From Maylandia zebra (Eukaryota > Chordata > Actinopteri > Cichliformes > Cichlidae): DNA of 64,000 nt. Shown one piece after another: positions 35,400 through 47,560 of the stretch; the stretch's first letter is position 1, and each line of letters opens with the position of its first letter. Below the pieces are notes generated by a model, which was given only the letters and a program-made list of their open reading frames with translations, was not told the origin of the DNA and did no database searches. The stretch is from positions 18,262,056-18,326,055 of the forward strand of contig NC_135187.1 in assembly GCF_041146795.1 (NCBI RefSeq), in the 5' to 3' direction. A program made the translations under genes and the position numbers.

Positions 35400-38300
35400 C
35401 TATTGCATGCGGTCAGCTTGCAATTGCTGAGGCTGGTACTGGCCAAAGGCTGCAGCTGCAGCAGCGGCTGAGCCCGGGGCAGCGGTGGCCAAAGGTTGCT
35501 GGACAGCATAGCCGTATCCGGCAGTGGCCACGTAGCCTGTGGCCGCTGGGGAGGCGGTGTAAGGGTATTGCTCGTAAGCGGCGGCGGCAGCGGCAGCAGC
35601 GTTGGCTGCTGCAGCAGAATACTGTGCATAGGCGGCTCCGGTGTAGTCGATGTAGGGGGATGAGGCAGTGGGAGGCGCAGCGGCTGCAGGCTGCACATGA
35701 GGGATGACCACACTAGGCTGAACGAAGGCCTGAGGATACACATAGTGGGCCGGGATGCTGTGGGAGAAACACACAGATGTGACAGTTGTTTGATTCAGTG
35801 CCAAACATTAAAAAGACAGTAAGACCCAACCCCCCAAAAACCCAACTCCACCACACTAAGGCCAAGCGCCCTCCCACCACCCAGACCCAGTCCAGTTCAC
35901 CAGTCAAGAAGAGCAAGAAAATGCCTGCTAGTAAGGATTAGAACAATATAGGGTTGCCAAAATAGAAAAAGTTTGACTAGAAAAGAAGACTAGAACATGA
36001 GAAAATCTTTCAACACCCAGACTTTTTTTTTCTTTGTTTCCCTTCTTAATTAAAAAAAACCAACTTTCGTATGATTACATCTGGATGAAGTACTGACATC
36101 ATCTTCTCTATGAGGCAGAGCATGAGGGGCATGTTTGAGTTTGCGTTGTGGAGACAAAAGAGAAAGAAGAGGGTTGAGATTTGTAGCCTTGCAGCTCATC
36201 TGATGGTCAATTTGTACATTAACTCTGGTGCTGTCCCCTGCCTGCTGGAGGGAGAGCAGGGGCAGCGGGGTTCGGGTGGCTTACAGTGGCAGGGGGTGGG
36301 GTGTGTGTGTGTGAACAGAGTAGATGAGCCCAGGGAAGCTTTGTGAAAATGTCACTGCCACTTTGACAGCTGGACAGTTTTAAAAAGGGACGCTGCTGGC
36401 CATTTCCCCCTCTCTGTCGGGACAATGAGCCACAGAGGCTGTGGGGGGAGCTGGGACTAGGCTCTGCACTGAGAGGGATGTTTCGATTAAATAAACAATT
36501 CTGAACAATGAGCACATTCTGCCCTCCATGACATAGCCTTATCCCAGCCCCTAGTCTCTATAAGGTCTGGAAACTCAGCTGCACAGCAAGCAGGAAGGGA
36601 GTTTTTATAATCTACACCATTCTGAATGAGAGAAGTGAAAAATCAACTTTTTTAGTAAGAAGCAAAAATAAGAAATGTTGCTTTTTTGATATCCCCTCTC
36701 CTCGAATTGAACTCAAACGAAGTGAGAAAACAGAATTCCAGTAACAGCCGCGCATCTAACTTTAAATAACGATTGCTGTTAAATCTGTTGAGGAAAAATC
36801 TGCACAATCAGTGGATATCAGGTGGTCACTTTATCGTCTGGATTGAGAGAGAAAACGATCAGAAAGTTTAAAAAAAAAAGTGGGATCTATCGTGGCAACC
36901 CTATTGTGAGCACTCCATTATCCAAATTCAATCCACATCCCAACCGAAAACAGTGGACCAGGAAAAACAGGAGAGAACATAAAGAGCAAAGTGTCAGAGA
37001 GGAGGATATATAGGAAAAAAACATTTCACAAAAGCAACAACCATGACGAGGGCACAGCACAATCACTCAACTGAAAAAAGACGTGAAAAGCAAAGGGGTG
37101 GAAATGTGAAGGGATGGTGTTGCTGTTGCTAAAGATACCCACATAAGAGCATTTTTGAAGGCTGGTAAGAAAATTTCTATCCTGAAAAGATTCTTTGTTT
37201 TTTTTTCAGAGTTAAACTAATTAGAAAACCTTCTGAAGCAGCATTTTCAGTATCATGTGATTCAAAAAACTCACTTTGAAAGTGGCACTAAAGAAACTCA
37301 GTGGGCTCAGTAAGGCTTTAGATATTTTACTGGCCTAATAAAAAAAAATATATATATAGCAGCAGTGGTGCAGAGAGATGTTTACAGGCTGTTATCTCGT
37401 GTGAAATCACTGAATTATCAAGAGAGGAAAAACGTCATATGACAGGCGTGGAAGATTCGCCCACTGCTCGACTGCTCAGTTGTGCAAGTATTTGCTGGTC
37501 TAACACGCTCAAAACCCCCCCCCCCCAAAAAACAAATCAACTAATTAATTAAGTGTAAGTTTTCCATTTAATTTTGTTACATGAGTATAATTAAGGGATT
37601 CTGGTTCAATGAAATTTACTTAATTGGCATTCATTCAGTTTATACCAAGCAAATTATCCTTAATTGTTAATTATTTTAATAAAGAAACCTTTTATATATT
37701 TCAGTTGCATTTTACTCAAAGTTACTACTTCATGTTTATTGAGTTTTTGGGGGGGTGGTTTGAGTGTACCGATCAACAAACACATTGTAACTCTGTTTGC
37801 ACAGTTGATGCCAGGATTTGAATTAATCAGTTAAAAAGGCAGCAGCTGACCCACAGGTGCTCTGTGTGAAAAGCACAGCAAATAAGCCCCTAACAGGACT
37901 TCAGATCTCATGTTAGTACTAGATCTATAATAATATAATTCGATAATCTAAGCACTATGCAAGCATAGAGTGCTGTGCTCTGAAAATGCATTGTGCAAGA
38001 CAGCAAATCTAATAATCTCATAATGTGATATTCACATCTTTGCGCACACTTTCTAATATTTGTCTGACTCCTAGATCTTATTGCAGTTACATTATTAAAT
38101 CTGTATTACAAGATACTGGTGGTGCTGAGCTGTATAAGTTGGTATAGACTGAATAACACACACAGATATACACATAGCATAAGTTGTGTTTTCGGCCATA
38201 GGAAGCAAAGCTCTGCCTCATTAAAATAAACAAACTAAAAACGGCTTTTCTCTGTGCAGATGGTCATAAAATAAGAGCATTTAAGTTATCCCAGTCTATT

Positions 38301-41300
38301 CCAAGTATATGTAGCTGATTTGTGCAGGTATGCTGGTCTGACTGTTCCTGTGTGTGCGTTTCTTTATTGGAAGGTCCCAGTAGTCAATAAAGTTCAAGGC
38401 TAAATAAAGGTTGTCTTCCAGCCTGCATGCTGTCTGCCATGTGGACTTGTTCGTTATCAAAGTGCGAGAGGTTGACGTCACAAACATTTCCTAATTTAAA
38501 GAGTTGTTACAACCAAGCTGACTGTGATTCTGATGCACTTAAATATTTGTAACATAGTCATAATCCAAACACAGATGGCTACCTGGATAAAGTTACTGTG
38601 CGAAACCTTCACCAGTCACTCTGTGTGGACGTATTAACAGCAACAGCAGCAGCACAGATACATCTTCTGAGCGTGCAGAGGAGAACTTCAGTTTTTGAGC
38701 CGCTGGATGTAAAAGGATGTTCAGCTGTGATCGTTTGTCTCTTTAAAAAAAATTGTGAAAATGCAAACTTCAGTGCTGAAGTGACTTCAAGGGACCATCA
38801 ATCTAAAGAGGTTCTTTGATTCATTTCAAAAGGAAGAGAGGACGCTGTTTGCCACGTTTGTGATTTGCGAATTGTATCTTTCACCGGAGCTTTCATCCTA
38901 AGCCTCTCTCACTTTGAGTTTACTTCTAACAAATTTATTCCCTGCTGTGGAGATCGTGGCTGCAGTTACACACTAGTATTTCTCTAAATCAGACTGAAGA
39001 CTTCGGGTCAGCTGTTTACATGGAAAGTAATTTATTAAGGTCTGGTGTTTATGTGGATATTGGAACTTAATCCGAGCAGTGTGATGTACTCAAAGGTTAT
39101 GAATGTAAATTTTCCTCAATGGCTGCCTTACATCTCTGGAGCTCCCTGAAGAAGATGGATATCTGTTGCATATAGTTACTGTTATTGTGTTAAAAACAGA
39201 CTCTCTGCAGAGTCCCTTGCGGATAGAGTAGAAGTGTATGTCTCCACATATTTGTGGGGACAAGGACAGAAAGAACGCAAAGTGGGGCAAGTGTAGGAAG
39301 AATGCAGCCAGAAAGTCATGAGGTTTAATTGTTTACTCGTTGCAGCTTTTCTTCTAATCTGTTTACGAGGTCTTCTGCTCCACAGCAGGTTTCTGCCTCC
39401 CCTGAGCTCGCTTTGTGACGCTTGTATTCAATCCAGTTTTATTTATATAGTCACAACAAATCACAACAACAGTGGTCTCCAGGCAGGCACTGAACTAGCT
39501 CCTACCGTTACTAACAGCTGAAGTAGTTAACATTCATAACACTGAACAGCACGTTTTAAAGAGATCACTGAATCTTCATTTTCAACAACACTTAAGTATT
39601 AAACAGTTTTTGAGATATGACTTCTTTGCCATTACTTCTGCTGTTGCAGGATGTGGTCAAAATCTTCCCAAGTTTGACATTTTAATACTATGACAACCCT
39701 ATTCACACAGTTACATTTCCTCAGCTGGGGGGATATCTTTGCTGGTGCGATCGTCATAGCGATAATAGCTAATCATTACAAGGAAATCTGGCCAAGCATC
39801 AGTTAGCGATTAGCATTAGCCACACTAGCTTCTTTGTATATATACACCAGGCTGATTTTTCACAGCAACTTCTTTTATGTAATACTGAACTGCACAGGCA
39901 ACCAAGTTGTTCTCTCAGTTAACGCTTTGGTGGATCATTTTAATACAGATGACCCCCAGTATTTGCTGGGGCTAAGGGCCACAACCAGCTGCAAATACCA
40001 AATACCAAACACTTGAGACTGCTCTAAAAATGCTTATAACTGCCTATTTAAATAGTTAAAACACCATATATACCATAAACTATCATCCTAAAACATTTGA
40101 AGGTCTTGGGATATTTTGTAGCCGCCCCCGTGTCTGCTGATGCCATTTCCCCATGTTGAGAAACACACCTTCTTTTTTAATCATAAAAAATGTATTTTGT
40201 CGTGAAAATAAAATCAGTTAGTTCCACAGAAAATCCAGAAAAACCGCAAACAGGTGGGGGTCGACTGTAAAGATGATTTGATTGGCTAGCTCTTAACTTT
40301 CTCTGCACCATGTTCAAACTGAAGGTGAAGTGACAGGGTTGGAGCCTGACACGTGTTCGTGAATTCTCCCCACCAGCCGCTGTCCCTGGAGTGGGTCATG
40401 CTAAATTCCCTTTTGGAATTCACCTCCCAACCTCACCAGGTATGTGAAAAAAAGGAAAAAAGACGACACTGCCGCCAGTTTATGCAAGCCTATCTGCTCA
40501 CAGGACTATCAGAGGACAGCCACATTGACATCCTTTTTGGATTTTGAAAGCCACTGTGGGGAAAATACCATTTAATTAAGTAAATTTTCTTCACTAAAAT
40601 CTGGACTTAATTCCATTGTACATGGAAAAAGACTTCTGTCTGTAATTTGCTTTCATAGATTAACAGTGTGCTTACATTTGTTCAGATATGAGTCATGTAT
40701 GATTCATAACTTGTACAAATTCATATTAACGTCCTAAGACCCAAACTCTTCCATGGCGTGCATTTTTCATTTCTCTTTGATATTTGGGCATATTGGGGCC
40801 CGATGAATGTAAAAACAAAGAATTGCCCGATTTTATTTTTTTATCTTATTTTTGTTTTTAAGAAAAATGAGAGCCACATATGAGGATATTTGTTTAAAAA
40901 TTTGATAGAACAGCAGCAGTATAATGTCCTCGTAAGTGGACATCAGGCCCTTGTAGAGCAAAATTGAGTATTTTGGTCTAAATAACCCAAAATGTGATGT
41001 CCATATATTTGGACACCAGGTCCAAGGAGGTTAACTCTTTTTGCCTAACCATGCCTTTATTGAAATATGCTGATGTGCAAAAACCTGTCATTAAGTGTAC
41101 AGAGGCGACGTCAAAAGTCGACTTAACGGGGATAAAGAGTTAAAGGCTATATGTTAGGCCGGCCCCTAACACACTCACATGACCCTGTTTAAATGGGCTC
41201 TTCCCTGCTCTTACATGACACACAGCGACAGCTCGTGCACCCTCACTGGACCCCCTAACACAGACACACACACAGCTCAGCTTCATGCGACTGCATTGTC

Positions 41301-42930
41301 AGCATTCAGGGCTTTGTGTGGCACAATGGGTGCGCTTGTTTTCCTTAACACCACGAGCCCATGTGACGAAAGCTCGCTCTGAGAGAATAAGAGATAGAAA
41401 AAGAGACATCCAGACATTTGTTTGTGTCACAGTGGAGACTTTGGTGCTGACTGACTTGAGCTGGGTGCATGTGGACGTGTGCAGATGCACAGTGAGACCC
41501 CATAACCCCCGTATGTTCAGGTGTAGTCAGACGCATATAAGCTCACATTTTAACTGGGATGCTTTCGGTTCATTCATAAGACATTCGCATCTCCCAATAG
41601 TGCGAAGAAAAGGAGGCTGAGAGACCACAAGAGGTCATTTCACAGTAAGTTGGTCTCTGCCGTGTTGTGTTAATGTAAGAAACAGCAGGAAGATGCACTG
41701 AGCACATGCAAGCAGTGATAGGCTTTGTTATTTTGAGGGGAAAGTGTGGGGTGGGGGGGCAAGGGTGAAAGAAAGAAACTCCACACAGAAAAGTCACCAC
41801 TCACTCAAACAAGACAGCCAGAAGGAGGAGAAAGAAACATGTAACAGCACATCCTGTTAAACAAAACAGATCAACCACAAGCTAAAAGCAATGATAATAA
41901 TAATAATTTAAAAAAAATCTTCTCCTCTGCAAAGTAGACACGCTTCCACAAAAAGGAAAAAGAACACCCCACAAAAACAACAATCAGTCCAGTTTTTCTT
42001 TTCTTTTACTTTTTTTTATCACTAAAGTAAAGAAAGCACACGGTTTAGCTAACAACACCACTTCATAACGGCACACAAAGCTAAGTTCTATTTAAATAAA
42101 ATGAAAAAGAAGTCCAAACGAAACCCACGTACATGCATCTGTAATCACCATTTTGAGAGCTTGTTTGTGTGCGTTTGAGTCTACAGGTAATTCCTTTTCT
42201 CTGATCAGAACTATTCCACAAACCAGCACAGTTAGCTTAACCGAGAGCGAGCCTGTCGAACCAGAGAAAGATAGATAACATTGAGTGAGGCTGTAAAGTT
42301 TCCATCACTGTCCACTCAGCACACTCACACAAGAATGTATTTACACTCACACGTATTTCTGCAAACAGTCGAACTTAGGAAAAGCAGTTTTGACTGGAGG
42401 TTTTTTTTTTGGGTGGACAATCATTGGGGAAGAAAAGGTGTATTTATAGCTTACATTCCAACTCTGATGATTAGACATCATTTATTCAAGGAAATGAATA
42501 CATGTCGACTTGTTAGTCCTTACCCATAAGGCCTTTGGATGAATGCTGGGTGAATCTGGGGAACACCGAAGGTAAAACCTGCAAGACAAAATAACTTCAA
42601 ATACAGACAAAAACTGACTTCTAGCAACAACAACTTGAAATTATATTTAAGATTCAAACCCTGAGGTACAAACAAACATCCTACTGGCTGGTCTTACCTG
42701 GCTGCATCACCCGAGGCTTGGCACCCAGGTATGCCAGGTTGACGTTGGCCTTCCTGCCATCGATGATCGGGTTGGGGTCCTTGCAGGCCCGATCTGCGGC
42801 TGCACGGTCTGCCATCGTCACCTGAGAGAAGGATAAACGAAGAGCTGAGGATGTTTTTAAAGGCAGTTGAGGGTTCAATAATGATTGGAGCTTGTAAGAA
42901 AGAGGGAAACCACATGTTTCAAAGAAGTAT

Positions 42931-42973
<43 letters not shown>

Positions 42974-44151
42974 TGTGTGTGTGTGCACAGAGGCCTCCTT
43001 CTGTGTGCGCCTGTGTGGCCATCGCTGACAGTGGCAGGTATTTGACAGCACATACACATTTATCACCCTCGTGTGGATGTGATGAAACTTATCAGCAGTG
43101 AACGGTAGCCAGGCTGACCACCACAACCAAACCAAAGCCCTCAGTTCTCCTTTTACAGCCTTTAATTCTAATCAGAGGGATTCATGTGAGCTTGACCATA
43201 AACATTATCTGGGAGACAATAAAGTAAAGGTAAATAAAAAAAAAAAAAGAAGATGATTTAGAAAGAGCAGTAAAGAGAGGATCTAAGCAAACGTGAAGTT
43301 AAACGTTGATCCCAGCACACAAACGTAAATATTTGATTAAATCAAGGGTAGATAAGAATAAAATTAGGTTACTTAAATAAAGGCTCAGGCTTGGCTTCCA
43401 TAATTCTTTTTTTGGATAATTCTCTTACATGTATATGAAGGTCAGCTTAGTCAAACTATATGTATATGTACAAATAAAGAGATTTATTATTGAATAACCG
43501 TGATGGTTGCTCGTCTCCAAATCCCCCCCAAACAACCCAAAAACATTAAACACTTTGGTTCTCAGGTTTGATGACAAGTCTCAGCAAGACGGTGTAAACT
43601 ACCCTAAGAGGAAGAAACTGTGACCGTTTCGAAAACCCTGCTCTACAATATCAAGACATAATCGAGAGTTTTCTTTCAGCCCACCGCAGCTGCCACTGTG
43701 TGAACAGCTCCTTAAAAAAATGCGTGTCGGGGCGCATACCAGCGCGCAACAAGTTGGTGGGTGCGAGATTGCAACAGAAGCCAGTGACAAATTTAAGCAG
43801 GAGCTGCTTATCAAAACATAAACAACCCGTGACCCACAGATATATCAATGCTAGTCATGGTGTTGTGCAAGACAGCAACAGAAGCGAGCCTTAACAGAAG
43901 AAACGTGGTGACACGAATTTCTGGAACGAATAGACGCATATAAACTCCTGTGGAAAGCTGTGGTGTTACTGAGTGATACTTACAAATCCATAACCTCTAG
44001 ACTTGCCGGTCTGCCTGTCGGTAATGACCACTGCTTCTTCAATCTCACCAAAAACTTCAAAATATTTCCTGAGACTGGAATCCGTGGTGTGGTAGGGAAG
44101 ACCCCCAACAAAGATCTTCGTATAGGTCGTGTCCTTTTGCGTGGTGTGCAT
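35400..44151 (-). CDS. rbm24: RBM24, RNA-binding motif protein 24
   Basis: RBM24 is a cardiac and skeletal muscle RNA-binding protein that controls alternative splicing and mRNA stability through GU-rich sites. Four coding exons on the minus strand: 43984-44151, 42698-42821, 42524-42578 and 35400-35757, with GT-AG introns. They sum to 705 nt, or 234 residues plus TAG (human about 236). Start [20 protein letters not shown]. One RRM spans about residues 11-88, with RNP2 KIFVGGL (12-18) and RNP1 spanning SRGYGF|VTM across the first splice junction. Residues after the RRM ([13 protein letters not shown]) and the Ala/Tyr-rich tail ([35 protein letters not shown]) match the family closely. I cannot tell rbm24a from rbm24b. 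The last intron is 6.8 kb. Confidence 0.96.
35758..42523 (-). other. rbm24: rbm24 intron 3
   Basis: Non-coding, about 6.8 kb. It contains a C run (37513-37525), a short repeat tail near 39433-39480 and a piggyBac-like MITE (40730-41030). Otherwise no recognisable element or exon. Confidence 0.8.
40730..41030. mobile_element. piggyBac-like MITE
   Basis: A 301-bp element flanked on both sides by TTAA (40726-40729 and 41031-41034), the piggyBac target. The left end, CGTCCTAAGACCCAAAC, and the inverse of the right end, CCTCCTTGGACCTGG, are imperfect inverted repeats over about 13 bp. It is AT-rich and has no coding capacity. Confidence 0.7.
42822..43983 (-). other. rbm24: rbm24 intron 1
   Basis: Non-coding, with a TG tract at 42933-42968. 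Nothing else recognised. Confidence 0.85.
42933..42968. repeat. (TG)n microsatellite
   Basis: About 36 bp of TG repeats in rbm24 intron 1. Confidence 0.95.
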
Positions 44152-44600
44152 CGTTAGTGCAAAAAAATACAATAAATAGAAACTATAAAAAAATATAGTA
44201 GTAGTGCAATGTCTCCTTATCGATAATACTTTGGATGACTAGAGAGATAGAGAAAGAGAGAGAGAGAAAGTGAGAGATCAGTTGGCTCTAAAGTTTTTCA
44301 TAGGAGAAAAGAAGACAAAAGAAGCCTGGAGGTAGATTTAAGTTCGACAGTAAGAGGGTAGAAATATGGAGCGGATTGTCCCAAAGATACCAGCAGGTGT
44401 TTCCAGCTCTTCTTGGTAACTCTGCCGTCTAACTAAATAGGTTTGGGACCCATTCCTAAATGCATTGCCTCTAACTCCACCCACTTTTTAGTTCCTCCCA
44501 CCAGCGTGCACAAACAGCTGGGAAGTGCGGCTCAGTGTGAAACATTGGAGCTCCTTCACCACAAAGATCCGCGTTTAATGAACCATCAGGGCCCAACAAA
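44152..44600 (-). promoter_or_regulatory. rbm24: rbm24 5' UTR and proximal promoter (predicted)
   Basis: Upstream of the rbm24 ATG the minus strand reads through a pyrimidine-rich tract (CT-rich, plus 44240-44275). Farther up it has CACCC-like (44478-44484) and E-box CAGCTG (44516-44521) sites. E-boxes would suit a muscle gene, but one short motif is weak evidence. No start site can be placed. Confidence 0.4.
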
Positions 44601-44619
44601 AACCGATTCTACTGATGAT

Positions 44620-45370
44620 TAGTGATGTGCGATACCACTGATTTCCTTTCCGATCCGATACCAAGCAAAATTCAGGGTGGTATCAGCGATACTGATCCGA
44701 TACCGATACTCTGTACAAAAACTTAATGTTTCATTGCATTTCATAATACAATATATAATTGTATTATGTAATTGTAATAATAACATAACCATATTGCTTC
44801 ATAATGATTAGAGGACATCAGACAACTTGTTTTTATTGCTTAATAATGCAGAATAATCATATAGAAATAAAAAAAAACTGATGTTGTGCGCTATTTGAGC
44901 ATGTTGCCTGCCTGCAGCACTAAAGGACTCTGCGAGAGACATCTGTCTCGCCCTAGCAGCACCTGTCCCTGTCCTCCTCTTCTGTTCACCTCAACATAAG
45001 CTTATCATATTCTGTGATGTGATTTACTCTGAGGTGTTTGACGAGGTCAGTGGTGTTGCCACAACAATGTGTCCACACAGGACTCTGTTTGCGCTCAGCC
45101 ATTGTTGTGAGTGTGAATGCCAGGGGCTGCGACACATTTATACAGCCGTATTCCACATATGACTATGAAAGGCGTAAGAGGAAGTAGTTCCTTCCAAATT
45201 AGACGATCCGAATTGTATAGTTTCTTTCCACTGCGTTCATTTTAATGGAAAAACTACAAATTTACCCCAGAGTACTAAAATATCGATATTATAATATGAT
45301 AATCGATTCTAGAACATAAATTGCTGGTATCGGAAGAATTGATATTTCAGTATCGATCCGCACACCACTA
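44620..45370 (-). mobile_element. non-autonomous hAT transposon with BED-finger remnant
   Basis: A 751-bp element with the exact 8-bp duplication CTGATGAT on both sides (44612-44619 and 45371-45378). The ends are inverted repeats: left TAGTGATGTGCGATACC, right (reversed) TAGTGGTGTGCGGATCGATAC. An internal minus-strand segment from the ATG at 45102 reads about 35 codons containing GNTTDLVKHLRVNHITEY, the His-His half of a BED zinc finger as found at the N-terminus of hAT transposases. The rest of the transposase is missing. Family by target-site length and domain: hAT. Confidence 0.88.
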
Positions 45371-45378
45371 CTGATGAT

Positions 45379-47560
45379 ATGTTTGGCACAAAAAGTACCT
45401 GTGACTCAGGAACAGCTCAAGTGAAAAATAATTTGGATGTTTGGGGTTTTTTTTTTTCACCCTCCACAGTGTTTTAGTTCTCAGTTGAACTAATGTCAAC
45501 TAATATGTGAGCTGAACTGATTAATTAAGAAGTGATCTCTCAGAAAAATAAAGTTATTTTAAGTACTTTGGACTCACAATGAACAAATAGCACTAACTTT
45601 AAACTCAAGTAAACCATACTCACTTTCTACTGGCAATCTTTTAGTTTTGACAGTTTATTGCAAATACAGTTTTAGATATTTTACATTTATAGAATAAACT
45701 TTATTTATTTATTCACAAATAGAATGGGGAAAAAGAGTTCAGCCCTTTTATAAACAGCAGATCAACACCTTTGAAAATCCTCTGAGAAGATTCACAGTCC
45801 AGCTTGAATGGCTGGGACTACAGATGTGAATTAGTAGTTTGGTATAATCTGGCGCTTGCATCTTATATTTTTGGTGTATTGCTGTTTAATGGCATGCCTG
45901 TCCCTGTTGAATAAATAAGTAAAGAAAGAAGTCATGCACAATACGTGAGGGGTATGTCTTTAGAGAGTCTTAATTGTGTTGCTTCTTGAGTGGAAAGGTC
46001 ATTAGTCCAGTGTAAAAAGTTTGAAACAGAGGTGTCAGTGTCGGATGAGGCCATACTGCTGCATCTCTCAATATCCTCCCGAACAGCCCAGAAGAGCTAA
46101 TTCAACTCCGGTAATGTGAGAGTGAACTCTTCTATTAATCATTCATGGTGCCTCACTTCTGTGAGCTGGCCTACATACGTACATCTATCCTACAGTGAGC
46201 AGATACATTTACGGTGGGAGCATTACCAAGTGCTGTTCATTCCTATGTGGGAAGCCACTGATGACCAGTCTAAACTTTATGAAACACAGATCAGTAAAGA
46301 TTACTAATTGCGTTTTTATTCACCTCCAACCAAAATCTGTCTTCTTCCAGCTAAAAGAATGACAAGAGCCAGTGTTGTCACCTCCACCTGCAGGACGTCA
46401 CATCACAATGAAATGCAACCTGATAAAGCGCCTTTCTGCCGTGTCTCCGTTCACTTGCTGTTTTATTAATGCAGCCACACGCCCTTAAAAGTCAGAATAA
46501 AGGGGGATTGATATCAGGTTTCTCAAGCTCAACAATGGGGATCCGGTTAGGTTGCATGCTCTTATTGTCTCTGCAGCATGCTGACTAGTCTGAATCCTCT
46601 AACAATATGCCGCCCCCCAATGAAAGCTTCATTTATTCTTTATCACCAGGAACCTTGAACCACTGCAAACATTAAGTCCACTTTGTAAATGCTGTTTCCA
46701 TATTGGCTGTTTTTAGAGAAATTAAAACTTTAAATATCTGTCAATCATTTGCCAGTCAGGCAAAGGAAAGTTGAAGGTCAAAGGTCAAGGAAACAGCTGA
46801 ATGGCCACAGTAGTCACACTTAGGTTTCAGCCCTAACCTCTCATTCAAAAATATGTTTTGATGTTCTGGTTTTTTTTGTGGTTAACCTCTAAAGCTTTTA
46901 CATTTTATGGATTGTAATAAATGACTGATCACACACTTGTTTTTCACACACTCTCTGAACCATAAAAAACGAGAAAATGGGGATTTCCTACTTTGCCTTA
47001 AACACATCTTTTTACACCAAGCCCTTCCTCACATGTTGCCAAAAGCACTCATGGCTTGTCTTATAGAAGAGGTGCGCTAACTCTTCTATAAGACAAGCTG
47101 CAGCACACATTTAACCCACTGAAACAGTGCCACCTTATGTCCAACAGAACAGCTGCACAGAGTACAACCTTCAACGTGAGAGGATAACACAGCAATTTCT
47201 CTCAGTTATAGTGAAAAAAACAAACAAAGACCAAACAACCAAAAGCACTCACAAAAATCGATTTGGTCTTTTGGTATGAAGTGCATCAATTAATCTTTAT
47301 TAAAGTGTTCAGTGAGGTAAAATGGGTTGAATTTAATGGAAAACCCTCATGTTCCAATGTGCTTTCATGTTTTTCTTCTGCAAACCTTCACAGCTTCAAC
47401 ATTAAGTTCAGTCACACATTAAATATACATTGTACACATTGCTAATACATTTATTTTACAAGCTTAAACAACTCTCAACTGTGCAAAATGAATGTATTTT
47501 TGGCTTAGTTTCTCTTCCCGTACCCCCTTGTGCTGATTGATGGCTGATTTGTGCAATAGT
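45379..47560. other. stmnd1-rbm24 intergenic region
   Basis: No gene recognised over about 2.2 kb apart from the stmnd1 3' UTR at the right side. It contains one perfect 17-bp hairpin (47054-47098). The predicted stmnd1 poly(A) signal was not fixed; a minus-strand AATAAA (TTTATT) occurs near 47451-47456. Confidence 0.6.
47054..47098. repeat. perfect hairpin, 17-bp stem
   Basis: GCTTGTCTTATAGAAGA, an 11-nt loop (ggtgcgctaac) and the exact reverse complement. The stem lacks a T run on either side, so it is not a simple terminator-like structure. Confidence 0.9.

Noticed and set aside
35249..35743. 164-codon minus-strand frame over the rbm24 last exon
   Set aside because: Alternative frame of the Ala-rich rbm24 exon, which is clearly coding in the other frame.
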